In this document: positions 45,854 through 53,818 of the stretch, in pieces | Layout: each line of letters begins with the position of its first letter | Position numbering within the stretch: position 1 is the first letter of the stretch | NCBI GenBank assembly: GCA_964531325.1 | Contig: CAZHCW010000015.1 | Coordinates: 29,977-93,976, forward strand | Reading direction: 5' to 3' | Origin: UTCHB3 sp964531325 | GTDB taxonomy: Bacteria; Bacteroidota; Ignavibacteria; Ignavibacteriales; Ignavibacteriaceae | DNA: 64,000 nucleotides | Position numbers and translations under genes: made by a program | The notes under the pieces: model-generated | Databases searched by the model: none | The model's input: the letters and a program-made list of their open reading frames with translations, nothing else | What the model was told of the DNA's origin: nothing

Positions 45854-46864
45854 TTATGCGTAACTACTGTTTGATTCAATTTTCCTTACAGATTCTTCAA
45901 TTTTCTGAATAATCATGTTAGCAACTTTTAGTGCCCTGAGACCATCTTCGCCTGAAACAACGGGAGTGGTTCGTTCAGCAACAGCTTTTATAAAAAGTGA
46001 CAATTCATATTCCAAAGCATTTACTTTTGGAGCTTCAGCTTGTTCGTAAACGACACTTTTTGCATTTTCACCTACCCCAATCAGGCCAAAAGAAAATGCC
46101 GAACCGCTTGGTTCATTCGGTGAAATTAATCTGTAAATTTCGGTGGTTCCGGTTATAAAATCAAGAGTAATATAATTATCCTTTTGAAAAAGTCTCATTT
46201 TTCTCATTTTTTTCTGAGATATTCTGCTTGCAGTTACAACAGCCACAGCACCATTTTCAAACTCGATTCTACAATTTGCAATGTCTTCAGTTGGCGATAC
46301 CACAGCAATCCCACTAGCGTCCACTTTACAAACTTCGCTTTTTACCAGACTTAATATTATATCAATATCATGTATCATCAGATCAAGAACAACCGCCACA
46401 TCAGTCCCGCGTGGATTAAATTGCGCCAACCGGTCAGTTTGTATGAATTTTGGTTCTATATGGTATTTGTCGATTGCAAGAATAGCTGGATTAAACCGTT
46501 CTATGTGACCGACCTGTATTAATTTCCCTTTTAACTTTGCGAGAGCCACTAATTTTTCAGCTTCCTCAATTGTCGCAGTAACCGGTTTTTCGATGAAAAC
46601 ATCCAATCCCTTCTCAAGACAATAAGCAGCAACTTCATAATGTGCAGTAGTTGTAACCGCGATTGATACAGCCTCATTTTCCTGAACCAAAGAATCAATA
46701 GTATCAAAAACTTTAACCCCGTACTCTTTGGCACATGCCTCAGCTTTTTCTCTGGATGTATCATATACACCTGTAAGTTCTGCTGCCTCAATATTTTTTA
46801 ACATTTTTGCGTGCAGATTGCCCAAATGGCCCGTACCTGTCACGCCAATTTTAATTTTTTTCAT
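45854..46864 (-). CDS. Gfo/Idh/MocA family oxidoreductase
   Basis: 336-residue NAD(P)-dependent dehydrogenase. The Rossmann fingerprint is VTGTGHLGNLHAKML (residues 8-22); the family motif EKPVTATIEEAEKL follows at about 93; the second domain has VGHIERFNPA and DVAVVLDLMIHDIDIIL. The substrate is probably a sugar nucleotide. Because it is co-transcribed with lptD, a role in lipid A or surface sugar synthesis, for example GnnA-like oxidation of UDP-GlcNAc, is an attractive inference, but no GnnB-type aminotransferase is nearby. A 40-base hairpin lies 43 bases upstream of the start. Confidence 0.8.
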   Translation of the reverse strand: MKKIKIGVTGTGHLGNLHAKMLKNIEAAELTGVYDTSREKAEACAKEYGVKVFDTIDSLVQENEAVSIAVTTTAHYEVAAYCLEKGLDVFIEKPVTATIEEAEKLVALAKLKGKLIQVGHIERFNPAILAIDKYHIEPKFIQTDRLAQFNPRGTDVAVVLDLMIHDIDIILSLVKSEVCKVDASGIAVVSPTEDIANCRIEFENGAVAVVTASRISQKKMRKMRLFQKDNYITLDFITGTTEIYRLISPNEPSGSAFSFGLIGVGENAKSVVYEQAEAPKVNALEYELSLFIKAVAERTTPVVSGEDGLRALKVANMIIQKIEESVRKIESNSSYA

Positions 46865-46906
46865 GTCTATCTTGATTTTTCGTTGTAGTGGTTCATTAAA
46901 GAATTG

Positions 46907-46946
46907 CCGGATATGTCATTATTGATCTCAATAAATCGATATCCGG
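46907..46946. other. Interrupted perfect inverted repeat upstream of the Gfo/Idh gene
   Basis: CCGGATAT at 46907-46914 pairs with ATATCCGG at 46939-46946, and inside it TTATTG pairs with CAATAA around a 4-base loop, with a 4x4 internal loop. No T run follows, so it is not a standard terminator. It may be an operator or a structured leader. Confidence 0.55.
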
Positions 46947-47050
46947 ATAAATTCGAATTGTGGGGAATAGATTTAACACAAGTGGATCATTTCATTAACA
47001 AAAAAATGATGATCACTCCCTTGTAATTCAATAGCGTGAAGTAGTTGCTG

Positions 47051-47293
47051 CTATTGCTCCTGAATTTCAGCACACTTGATTGAGCTGTAAGGGATAAAAA
47101 TTTTAACCGATTCACCGGTTTCTCTTTCGTTCTTCAGAAGTAAGCCATCTTCAAAAGCTTCTTCTAATTTTCCCATTTTGAATACTATTTCGTAAACGGG
47201 TGTATTCGAAAATGTGTCAGCCACTAAACCATAATTTTCCAACATGGTTACATGCACCGATTTTCCTTTATATTTTGACCAATCAAATTTCAT
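47051..47293 (-). CDS. Small unknown cytoplasmic protein
   Basis: 80 residues from ATG 47293 (GGAG about 10 bases upstream); a TTG at 47311 in the same frame would absorb that ribosome binding site and is less likely. It begins MKFDWSKYKGKSV and has no signal peptide, helix pair or cysteine. Mixed alpha/beta composition. I do not recognise it. It stands alone between the Gfo/Idh and YihY genes. Confidence 0.55.
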   Translation of the reverse strand: MKFDWSKYKGKSVHVTMLENYGLVADTFSNTPVYEIVFKMGKLEEAFEDGLLLKNERETGESVKIFIPYSSIKCAEIQEQ

Positions 47294-47413
47294 AAATCTA
47301 TAAAACTCCAAGTTTAGCGTAAACTTTTTTAGAATAACTTTTTAATATAACAAAACCGATTTATCTCCGCAAATTCATTCTGTGACAAATGCGATATATC
47401 AGGTCAATTTTCG

Positions 47414-48466
47414 TTATTTAGTCTCATTTTGGTCATCAAGCCAATTCCTCAGACGATCCAACCAGCGTGATCCTTTTATTTTTTCTTTCACTGCGATATT
47501 CTCATCGTAAAGTCTTGCGAGTTCAGCTCCAACAATAAAAACGATATTTGTGTAATACAACCAAACAGCTATTACGATTAAGAGAGAATAAGTCCCGTAT
47601 ATCTGCCCAAATGATGCTATATTATCCAGGTAATATCCAAAAGCAAACTTCGCCATTATCCACAACCCTGCGGCAATTAATGCACCTACCAAGAGGGAAA
47701 CTTTTCTGATCTTTTTTGATGGTACTACTCGATAAAAAAAGTAGAACAACAAGAAAATAAGAAGAAATGAAATAGCCAGAGTAAATGTATCTTTGAGAAA
47801 CACTGAATCAAGAATCCCCAAAAAAGGAAGTTCCATCGCAACTCTTTGAACAATTGTTAATGCAGGAATCACCAAAAACACAGCAAAAAATACTACAATC
47901 ATTATAAGGATCAGAAGGAAATCAAACAATTTTGAGATTATGATATTCCTCTGCTCAGGTACATCAAATACCTTGTGGAGCACAGTTCTGATACTTGCAA
48001 AAAATCCTGATGCTGCAAATAATAATGCACCCGAACCAACAATACCCGCAACATTACGATATTCAACAAGCTCTTCTATCCTGCCACTTATCATCGTTTT
48101 GGCAAATTCGGCATAACTCTCATAAGGAATTACGGCATCAATAAAAGTATTGATTCTTCCGACAAACTCAACTGATGACAAAAAATTACCCAGAATAAAA
48201 AACATGATTAGTGTCATTGGAATGATACACATAAACAATGAAAACGAAAGAGCACCTGAGAAAAGGAACACATGGTGTGAGTCGAATCTGTCGATAAACT
48301 TAAGTATCCAGTTTACATAAACACTATAGAGTTTTGTTGCCCTTTTCCAGTTTGCGGGATTTTTAAACAAATCCGGTTCAAAAACAAATTCTCCATCCAT
48401 AATCTTCCCCAGATTGGAAAAGAGAGGACCAAGAGTTCTACGCCATAATCTCCGGAATAGTACCAT
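47414..48466 (-). CDS. YihY/BrkB family membrane protein
   Basis: 350 residues with six membrane helices (about 65-90, 135-165, 180-205, 220-245, 255-280, 290-310), which is the YihY/virulence factor BrkB plan. FLFSGALSFSLFMCIIPMTLIM and LYYTNIVFIVGAELARLYDE are the conserved family ends. The family was once called RNase BN; no nuclease motif is present and the role is unknown. The N-terminal about 60 residues are a soluble extension. It overlaps the end of purL by 29 bases, so it is the second gene of that transcript. Confidence 0.9.
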   Translation of the reverse strand: MVLFRRLWRRTLGPLFSNLGKIMDGEFVFEPDLFKNPANWKRATKLYSVYVNWILKFIDRFDSHHVFLFSGALSFSLFMCIIPMTLIMFFILGNFLSSVEFVGRINTFIDAVIPYESYAEFAKTMISGRIEELVEYRNVAGIVGSGALLFAASGFFASIRTVLHKVFDVPEQRNIIISKLFDFLLILIMIVVFFAVFLVIPALTIVQRVAMELPFLGILDSVFLKDTFTLAISFLLIFLLFYFFYRVVPSKKIRKVSLLVGALIAAGLWIMAKFAFGYYLDNIASFGQIYGTYSLLIVIAVWLYYTNIVFIVGAELARLYDENIAVKEKIKGSRWLDRLRNWLDDQNETK

Positions 48467-50654
48467 AATACTTTTCTTTCAGCTCATTTAATTCAAATTC
48501 CATTGCATTTATTTTTACAACGGTTCCTCCTGTTTTTCCCACAACTTTAACCGGTACGCCGTATCCTTCAGCTTTCGCCTGAAATTGTGACAAAAATTCA
48601 GGTTTGATCGAAAATATTATTCTGCTCTGTGTCTCGGAAAAAAGAACAAAATCTTCACGAGCTCCTTTAATATTTACTTCCGCACCAATCGCCTTTTCAG
48701 AATCAGAAATACAGGATTCAATTAATGCAGTAACAAATCCACCCTCGGAAATGTCGTGAGCAGAAACTACAAATTCTTCTTTTATAACCGAAAGTGTAAA
48801 TTCCTGAAGTTTTTTCTCTTTTGTTAAATCACAAAGAGGTGGAACTCCTGTAACCAATCCATGAATCACTTTTAAATATTCCGATCCACCAATCTCTTCA
48901 AAATCTTCACCGGCAACTACAATCAAATCGCCTTCGTTCTTAAATTGCATATCTGTGATATGTTTACGATCCTCAATCAACCCTAACATACCTATTACAG
49001 GTGTAGGATAAACAGCGGATGTCGGAGCTTCATTGTAAAACGATACATTTCCACCCGTTACCGGAGTATCAAAAAATCTGCATGCTTCACCCATACCTCT
49101 AACTGCCTCGGTGAATTGCCAATATATTTCAGGTTTATATGGATTTCCAAAGTTTAGACAATTTGTAATTGCAAGTGGAACTGCTCCTGTGCAAACAACA
49201 TTTCGTGCCGCCTCAGCAACTGCAGATTTTCCACCTTCATAAGGATCAAGATAAACAAACCTTGAATTACAGTCAGTCTTAACCGCGATCGCCTTATTTG
49301 TATCTTTAATATATATTACTGCAGCATCACTAACCCCCGGACCCAACACAGTGTTTGTTCTGACCATACTGTCATATTGCCTGTAAACCCATTTTTTTGA
49401 TGCAATAACCGGTGATGAGAGAACTTTTAAGACCGCTGATTTTAGATTTGATGGAGCAGTAACTGCGTTTTTGTCAAACTTGTTCGTCTCATCAAGATAT
49501 GCAGGTCGTTTTGTTTCACGATCATATTGGGGAGCTCCCCCTCCAAGTACCAAATCATAAGGATCAAGTTCGGCTTTTAATTCACCCTGATAACTTATTT
49601 TAACTTTTCTGTCTTTGGTTACCACTCCAATTGTTTCACAATGCAGGTCCCATTTTTCAAATACTTCTTTAACTTCTTTTTCAAATTCCTTTTTGGCAAC
49701 CACAAGCATCCTTTCCTGACTTTCGGAGAGCATTATCTCGTATGCTGACATCCCAGTCTCACGAAGAGGAACCTTGTCCAAATCTATATCCATTCCGTGG
49801 TTCCCTTTTGCGCTCATTTCAGTGGTTGAGCAGGAAATTCCGGCAGCTCCCATATCCTGAATCCCTACAATATAACCTTTTCTTATCACCTCGAGTGTGG
49901 CTTCAAGTAACAGTTTTTCAGTAAATGGATCGCCAACCTGAACGGAAGGTCTTTTTGCTTCACTTTTTTCAGAAATCTCCTCTGACGCAAATGTTGCCCC
50001 GTGAATTCCGTCTCTACCCGTTGATGAACCAACAATGATAACAGGATTACCCTCACCCTCTGCAGTGGCTGAGGCAGTCATTCCATGTTTTACAATTCCA
50101 ACAGCCATCGCATTTACAAGTGGATTTCCCTGGTAACACTCATCAAAATAAACCTCACCTCCAACAGTGGGCACTCCAAAACAGTTTCCGTAATCTGCTA
50201 TACCTTCCACCACTCCGTTAAACAGATACCTTGTTCTGTCATCACTCAACGATCCAAATCTTAACGAATTTAACGCAGCAATTGGTCTTGCTCCCATGGT
50301 GAAGATATCACGAAGTATCCCACCGACTCCTGTTGCAGCTCCCTGGTAAGGTTCCACTGCCGAGGGGTGATTATGACTTTCAATTTTAAATACAATGGCG
50401 AGACCATCCCCGATATCAACCAGACCGGCATTTTCCTCTCCTGCATCAACAAGCAGACGACCGCCGCTTCTTGGAAGTGTTTTCAGAAGTTTAATCGAAT
50501 TTTTGTAACTGCAATGTTCACTCCACATCACACTGTAAATACCAAGTTCTGTAAAATTGGGTACCCTTCCCAATCGTTTGATTATTTCATCAAATTCTTC
50601 TGCTGTAAGTCCATGTTCCATCGCCAGTGTTAGAGTTACTTCCGGTTCTTTCAT
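48438..50654 (-). CDS. purL: Phosphoribosylformylglycinamidine synthase subunit PurL
   Basis: 738-residue small-type PurL, the synthase subunit of the PurL/PurQ/PurS complex in purine synthesis. Visible landmarks: ELGIYSVMWSEHCSYKNS at about 40, the ATP/substrate loops GVGGILRDIFTMGARPIA and PTVGGEVYFDECYQGNPL, and the second half-repeat GDLIVVAGEDFEEIGGSEYL. PurQ and PurS are not in the window. The 70-base gap upstream holds no clear promoter consensus. Confidence 0.96.
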   Translation of the reverse strand: MKEPEVTLTLAMEHGLTAEEFDEIIKRLGRVPNFTELGIYSVMWSEHCSYKNSIKLLKTLPRSGGRLLVDAGEENAGLVDIGDGLAIVFKIESHNHPSAVEPYQGAATGVGGILRDIFTMGARPIAALNSLRFGSLSDDRTRYLFNGVVEGIADYGNCFGVPTVGGEVYFDECYQGNPLVNAMAVGIVKHGMTASATAEGEGNPVIIVGSSTGRDGIHGATFASEEISEKSEAKRPSVQVGDPFTEKLLLEATLEVIRKGYIVGIQDMGAAGISCSTTEMSAKGNHGMDIDLDKVPLRETGMSAYEIMLSESQERMLVVAKKEFEKEVKEVFEKWDLHCETIGVVTKDRKVKISYQGELKAELDPYDLVLGGGAPQYDRETKRPAYLDETNKFDKNAVTAPSNLKSAVLKVLSSPVIASKKWVYRQYDSMVRTNTVLGPGVSDAAVIYIKDTNKAIAVKTDCNSRFVYLDPYEGGKSAVAEAARNVVCTGAVPLAITNCLNFGNPYKPEIYWQFTEAVRGMGEACRFFDTPVTGGNVSFYNEAPTSAVYPTPVIGMLGLIEDRKHITDMQFKNEGDLIVVAGEDFEEIGGSEYLKVIHGLVTGVPPLCDLTKEKKLQEFTLSVIKEEFVVSAHDISEGGFVTALIESCISDSEKAIGAEVNIKGAREDFVLFSETQSRIIFSIKPEFLSQFQAKAEGYGVPVKVVGKTGGTVVKINAMEFELNELKEKYYGTIPEIMA

Positions 50655-50724
50655 TCTCTTTCCAACTTAAATTGAATTCACAAAATCATTGTATTAGTAC
50701 ATTGTTTCAGCATCTTAACAAGAG

Positions 50725-51411
50725 CTATTCCAAAAACTCTTTCCAGATTTCATATAATTGATAAGTGGCATAAATATCTCTGCCACAGTATTCGGCTATT
50801 TCTTTAATTCTTCCCTCTTCATACATGGTCTTAACCTCTGCACCGGAGACATCTTTCGATTTTGGGGTTTTTATTCCAAATCCGTGACAATAAAAATCGA
50901 GATTAAACTTCCTGAATCCTCCATAAAATGACAACTGTTCAAGCAGATCAAGGTGCATTTTACTGTCGAATCTGTTTCCCATTAAATTTTTTGAAGGTTT
51001 TATGCCGAGCATCGCAGATCTTAACATAAGGAATGGAACATCAAATCCCCTTCCATTAAAAGTGACAAGCTGGTCAACTTTTGAAGCAAACTCCCAAAAT
51101 TTTTGCAAAATCTCTTTTTCAGGCAGTCCTTTATAATAAAATCCCGTTTCCTCCGACTGCCACACTTCCTCGGTTTCACTTTCATAATAGACATACCCTT
51201 TTTGTTGTTCGATGTAATACATACCGATAACAACAACTTTGGAGGTAAATGGGTAAAGGGCTCGCCACTCCTTTAATTCTTCCTGTTTTTTCTCTTTTTC
51301 CTTCTGAGTTTTCTCTTTTTCAGCATCTCTGAGGAGATATTCCTGCTGACTTGGAGCGAGACTTTCCCAGGGTAATCCAACTGTCTCAATATCAAAGACC
51401 AATCTTTTCAT
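50725..51411 (-). CDS. DEDD-family 3'-5' exonuclease (PolB-exonuclease-like)
   Basis: 228-residue RNase H-fold exonuclease. Catalytic acidic residues: DIET near residue 6, NGRGFDVPFL (about 118-127) and the Asp in YCGRDIYATYQL near the end, matching the predicted-3'-5'-exonuclease PolB-like family. A Lys/Glu helix (about 28-50) is inserted after the first strand. It overlaps the thioesterase gene upstream by 4 bases (ATGA), so the two and threonine aldolase form one operon. The cellular substrate is unknown. Confidence 0.82.
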   Translation of the reverse strand: MKRLVFDIETVGLPWESLAPSQQEYLLRDAEKEKTQKEKEKKQEELKEWRALYPFTSKVVVIGMYYIEQQKGYVYYESETEEVWQSEETGFYYKGLPEKEILQKFWEFASKVDQLVTFNGRGFDVPFLMLRSAMLGIKPSKNLMGNRFDSKMHLDLLEQLSFYGGFRKFNLDFYCHGFGIKTPKSKDVSGAEVKTMYEEGRIKEIAEYCGRDIYATYQLYEIWKEFLE

Positions 51412-51869
51412 TTTGTAAGACTCCTGTCAAATATCCGGTGTTCAAATAATTCAACTTTTTTCACAAATTCATCAGATAACGGAAATGATTTACCCGTGGT
51501 TTGATTTACCTGCGCAATAACCCCCGAACCGTCAACAATTAGATCTCCCGTCTCTGCATTTATTATTATATGTTCAAATCCGTAAGATGAATTACGAATA
51601 AAGGATACTCTCGAATAAATGTATAATTCATCGTCATAACGGGAATGTTTGCGATAGTTAATCTCATTTCTGACCATAAAAAAATTGTAACCATCAGAAA
51701 AAAGACCGCCCGGTGGAACAAGTCCTGCCTCTTTAACATATTCAAGTCGCGACTGTTCAAAATAAGAGACATACACAGCATTGTTACAAACACCCAGCAT
51801 ATCAACTTCTTGAAATCTCACTTTGATTTTGGTCAGATGGTAAAATCTTTCACCGTTGTGTTCAAACAT
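51408..51869 (-). CDS. Acyl-CoA thioesterase, YbgC/FadM (4HBT) family
   Basis: 153-residue hot-dog-fold enzyme. The N-terminal KIKVRFQEVDMLGVCNNAVYVSYFEQSRLEY holds the active-site Asp in the usual VDMLG position, where most relatives have TDAxGHVNN. The rest (RNEINYRKHSRYDDEL) is standard for 4-hydroxybenzoyl-CoA or short acyl-CoA thioesterases. In Bacteroidota-type genomes such enzymes often accompany PurL or Tol-Pal genes, but the physiological substrate is not known. It is coupled to the exonuclease gene (4-base overlap) and follows ltaE by 1 base. Confidence 0.88.
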   Translation of the reverse strand: MFEHNGERFYHLTKIKVRFQEVDMLGVCNNAVYVSYFEQSRLEYVKEAGLVPPGGLFSDGYNFFMVRNEINYRKHSRYDDELYIYSRVSFIRNSSYGFEHIIINAETGDLIVDGSGVIAQVNQTTGKSFPLSDEFVKKVELFEHRIFDRSLTK

Positions 51870-51870
51870 G

Positions 51871-52908
51871 TTAAATACCCTTTAGAATTTTAACCGCTTC
51901 AATCACATCATTTTTATCTACATCAAGATGTGTTATCGCTCTTACTGTACCAATGGGACCCGGACTAAATCGTAAACCTTTCGATTCACATTCTGAAATT
52001 ATTTCTGCAGGTGTTTTTTGGTTGTGTTTAAAAATGAGAATATTTGTCTCCACTTTTGTGGGATCGATCTCAAATTGAGGCATGTTGGCAATTTCTTCTG
52101 CAAGTAGAGAAGCATTTGAATGATCTTCAACCAAACGGGAAATGTTATTTTTAAGAGCATACATGCCGGCAGCGGCAAGAACACCCAACTGTCTTGTTCC
52201 CCCACCCCAGGCTTTTCGAAATCTAAATGCCTCTTTAATAAAATCTTTACTTCCTGCGATTACTGAACCGATTGGAGCCCCCAGCCCCTTGGAGAGACAA
52301 CAGGAAACAGAATCAAACTTTGATGTTATCGATTTTGGCTCCACCCCAAGTTTTACCGAAGCATTCCATACTCTTGCCCCGTCAAGATGGAATTTTATCC
52401 CCTTTTCCTTTGCAAAAACCTGTAATTCATCCAACTTATCAAGTGGATAAACCTTTCCCATCCTTCGGTTATGGGTATTCTCAACTGCCAAAACTTTTGT
52501 TCTGGGCATATAATATGCTTCAATGGGTCTGATTGCAGGAGTAACTGATTCGGGAGTCAGGATGCCGTCGGGAGTAAATACGGGAAATAACTGAAGTCCA
52601 CTCAAAACTGCGGGTGAACCCGATTCGTAGTAAAATATATGTGATTCAGCATCACAGATCACTTCATCATGAGGTTGTGTGTGGGTTTTCAGGCATAATT
52701 GATTCCCCATAACACCACTTAATACAAATAGAGCAGCTTCAAAACCCAGCATATCGGCGGCAAACTCCTGGAATTCATTTACTGTCGGGTCTTCATTAAA
52801 TACATCATCGCCAACTTCCGCCTCATACATCGCCTTCCTCATTTCCTTGGAGGGCTTTGTTACTGTATCACTTCTTAAATCAATAATTTTCAATTTTTCA
52901 GGTTCCAA
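51871..52908 (-). CDS. ltaE: Low-specificity L-threonine aldolase
   Basis: Pyridoxal-phosphate enzyme that splits threonine and allo-threonine to glycine and acetaldehyde. It has 345 aa. IDLRSDTVTKPSKEMRKAM starts the conserved core, and the PLP-binding Lys lies in SCCLSKGLGAPIGSVI (about residue 205). TTG 52908 is the predicted start; the second TTG, five codons later, would give a start closer to the core. First gene of an operon with the thioesterase and exonuclease. Acetaldehyde made here could feed the acylating aldehyde dehydrogenase at 61466, which is inference. Confidence 0.92.
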   Translation of the reverse strand: MEPEKLKIIDLRSDTVTKPSKEMRKAMYEAEVGDDVFNEDPTVNEFQEFAADMLGFEAALFVLSGVMGNQLCLKTHTQPHDEVICDAESHIFYYESGSPAVLSGLQLFPVFTPDGILTPESVTPAIRPIEAYYMPRTKVLAVENTHNRRMGKVYPLDKLDELQVFAKEKGIKFHLDGARVWNASVKLGVEPKSITSKFDSVSCCLSKGLGAPIGSVIAGSKDFIKEAFRFRKAWGGGTRQLGVLAAAGMYALKNNISRLVEDHSNASLLAEEIANMPQFEIDPTKVETNILIFKHNQKTPAEIISECESKGLRFSPGPIGTVRAITHLDVDKNDVIEAVKILKGI

Positions 52909-52985
52909 ATTGTATTGTAATCGGAGTCCAAAAATACCAATAAATTTTTAATTACTCCCTCATCCTTCGATGAACAGGCCATTTG

Positions 52986-53020
52986 AAACGATCATCTGAC
53001 CTTTTGGGAAAACGATCATC
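52986..53020. repeat. Direct repeat AAACGATCATC, possible activator sites
   Basis: Two exact 11-base copies, 24 bases apart start to start (about two helical turns), about 200 bases upstream of the sigma-54-type promoter at 53220. Confidence 0.4.
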
Positions 53021-53219
53021 ATTTATAGATCACATTTGTCACATTTATTATCCTTTTATGGAATTATTTTGCATAAGATAAAGTTTATATATTATATTTG
53101 TAATGTACTTAGTACACATTCTTGGACAGGTGTATATAATTTGGTGCACATCCCAAAACTTATTGAAGATAAACAGCGTCTAATAAACTTAAAAGGCGAT
53201 TTATACATTAGATTTTACT

Positions 53220-53236
53220 TTGGCACAATTATTGTA
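53220..53236 (+). promoter_or_regulatory. Sigma-54-type (-24/-12) promoter
   Basis: TTGGCAC, five bases, TTGTA. The -24 element is consensus and the spacing to -12 is correct, with GT in place of GC at -12. It lies 40 bases before the ATG at 53277, almost the same distance as at 28671. Confidence 0.5.
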
Positions 53237-53276
53237 TCATTAACAATGGAAACGATACAATCAACAGAGGTTTAAT

Positions 53277-53654
53277 ATGAAAAGATTTTTGACACTCATA
53301 ATTATCTCGGCGGTTCTTTTAACTGCCGGAATGTCAGCTTCAAAGGTTGACAACAAAGTCTCCAACCAAAAAGGTAATGGAGACAACCCAAAAACATTTG
53401 TGTTGGAACAGAATTATCCTAACCCGTTTAATCCTGAAACCAATATCAATTACCATTTACCAAATCCCGGACAGGTTAGACTTTCTGTTTACAACCTCCT
53501 TGGAGTTGAAGTTGCGGTTCTTGTTGATGAATATCAGATGGCCGGTAATTATAGAGTTAGATTTAATGCTTCGTCATTGCAATCAGGAGTTTATCTTTAC
53601 AAAATTAAAATGGCAAATCAGACACTAACAAGAAAAATGACATACCTGAAATAA
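53277..53654 (+). CDS. Minimal exported protein consisting almost only of a T9SS sorting domain
   Basis: 125 residues. Signal peptide 1-20 (TLIIISAVLLTAGMSAS); about 22 polar residues; then a T9SS type A sorting domain from about residue 40 to the end (LEQNYPNPFNPETNINYHL, SVYNLLGVEVAVLV, ending KMTYLK). There is no passenger domain, which is unusual, because this domain normally follows a large enzyme or adhesin. AGAGG precedes ATG and a strong terminator follows. It is controlled by a sigma-54-type promoter. Possible roles are a secreted signal, a competitor for the export machinery or a decayed gene. Confidence 0.8.
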   Translation: MKRFLTLIIISAVLLTAGMSASKVDNKVSNQKGNGDNPKTFVLEQNYPNPFNPETNINYHLPNPGQVRLSVYNLLGVEVAVLVDEYQMAGNYRVRFNASSLQSGVYLYKIKMANQTLTRKMTYLK

Positions 53655-53673
53655 AACATTACTACTTTTTTAT

Positions 53674-53706
53674 AAAAAGGCTGTTCGGAAACGGGCAGCC
53701 TTTTTA
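53674..53706 (+). terminator. Terminator after the mini T9SS protein
   Basis: AAAAAGGCTG, inner TCG/CGG pairing, CAGCCTTTTT. 20 bases after the stop codon. Confidence 0.88.
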
Positions 53707-53818
53707 TTGTTTTAAAATATCAAAGTAGCGAAGAATCAAAACTGAACCTTTATATCTTTTATATTAATCCCCTTTTCCGTAACTTTATGGATTGATATTT
53801 GTATAAAAGGTACATCGA

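Larger units (their letters stand above)
52909..53276. other. 368-base intergenic region with divergent promoters
   Basis: No convincing gene: the 79-codon frame 53036-53275 has unlikely composition and spans the promoter. On the minus strand TATTTTTG (52929-52936) fits the -7 consensus for ltaE. On the plus strand a -24/-12-like promoter lies at 53220-53236. A direct repeat of 11 bases (AAACGATCATC at 52986-52996 and 53010-53020, centre spacing 24) sits about 200 bases upstream of that promoter, where enhancer-binding proteins usually act. Confidence 0.5.

Noticed and set aside
46981..47016. Inverted repeat as a terminator of the small unknown gene
   Set aside because: The T run is in the loop and not after the stem on the minus strand, so it is not a standard terminator.
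53036..53275. 79-codon open frame upstream of the mini T9SS gene
   Set aside because: Composition is unlike a real protein, no ribosome binding site, and it spans the sigma-54-type promoter and the leader of the next gene.
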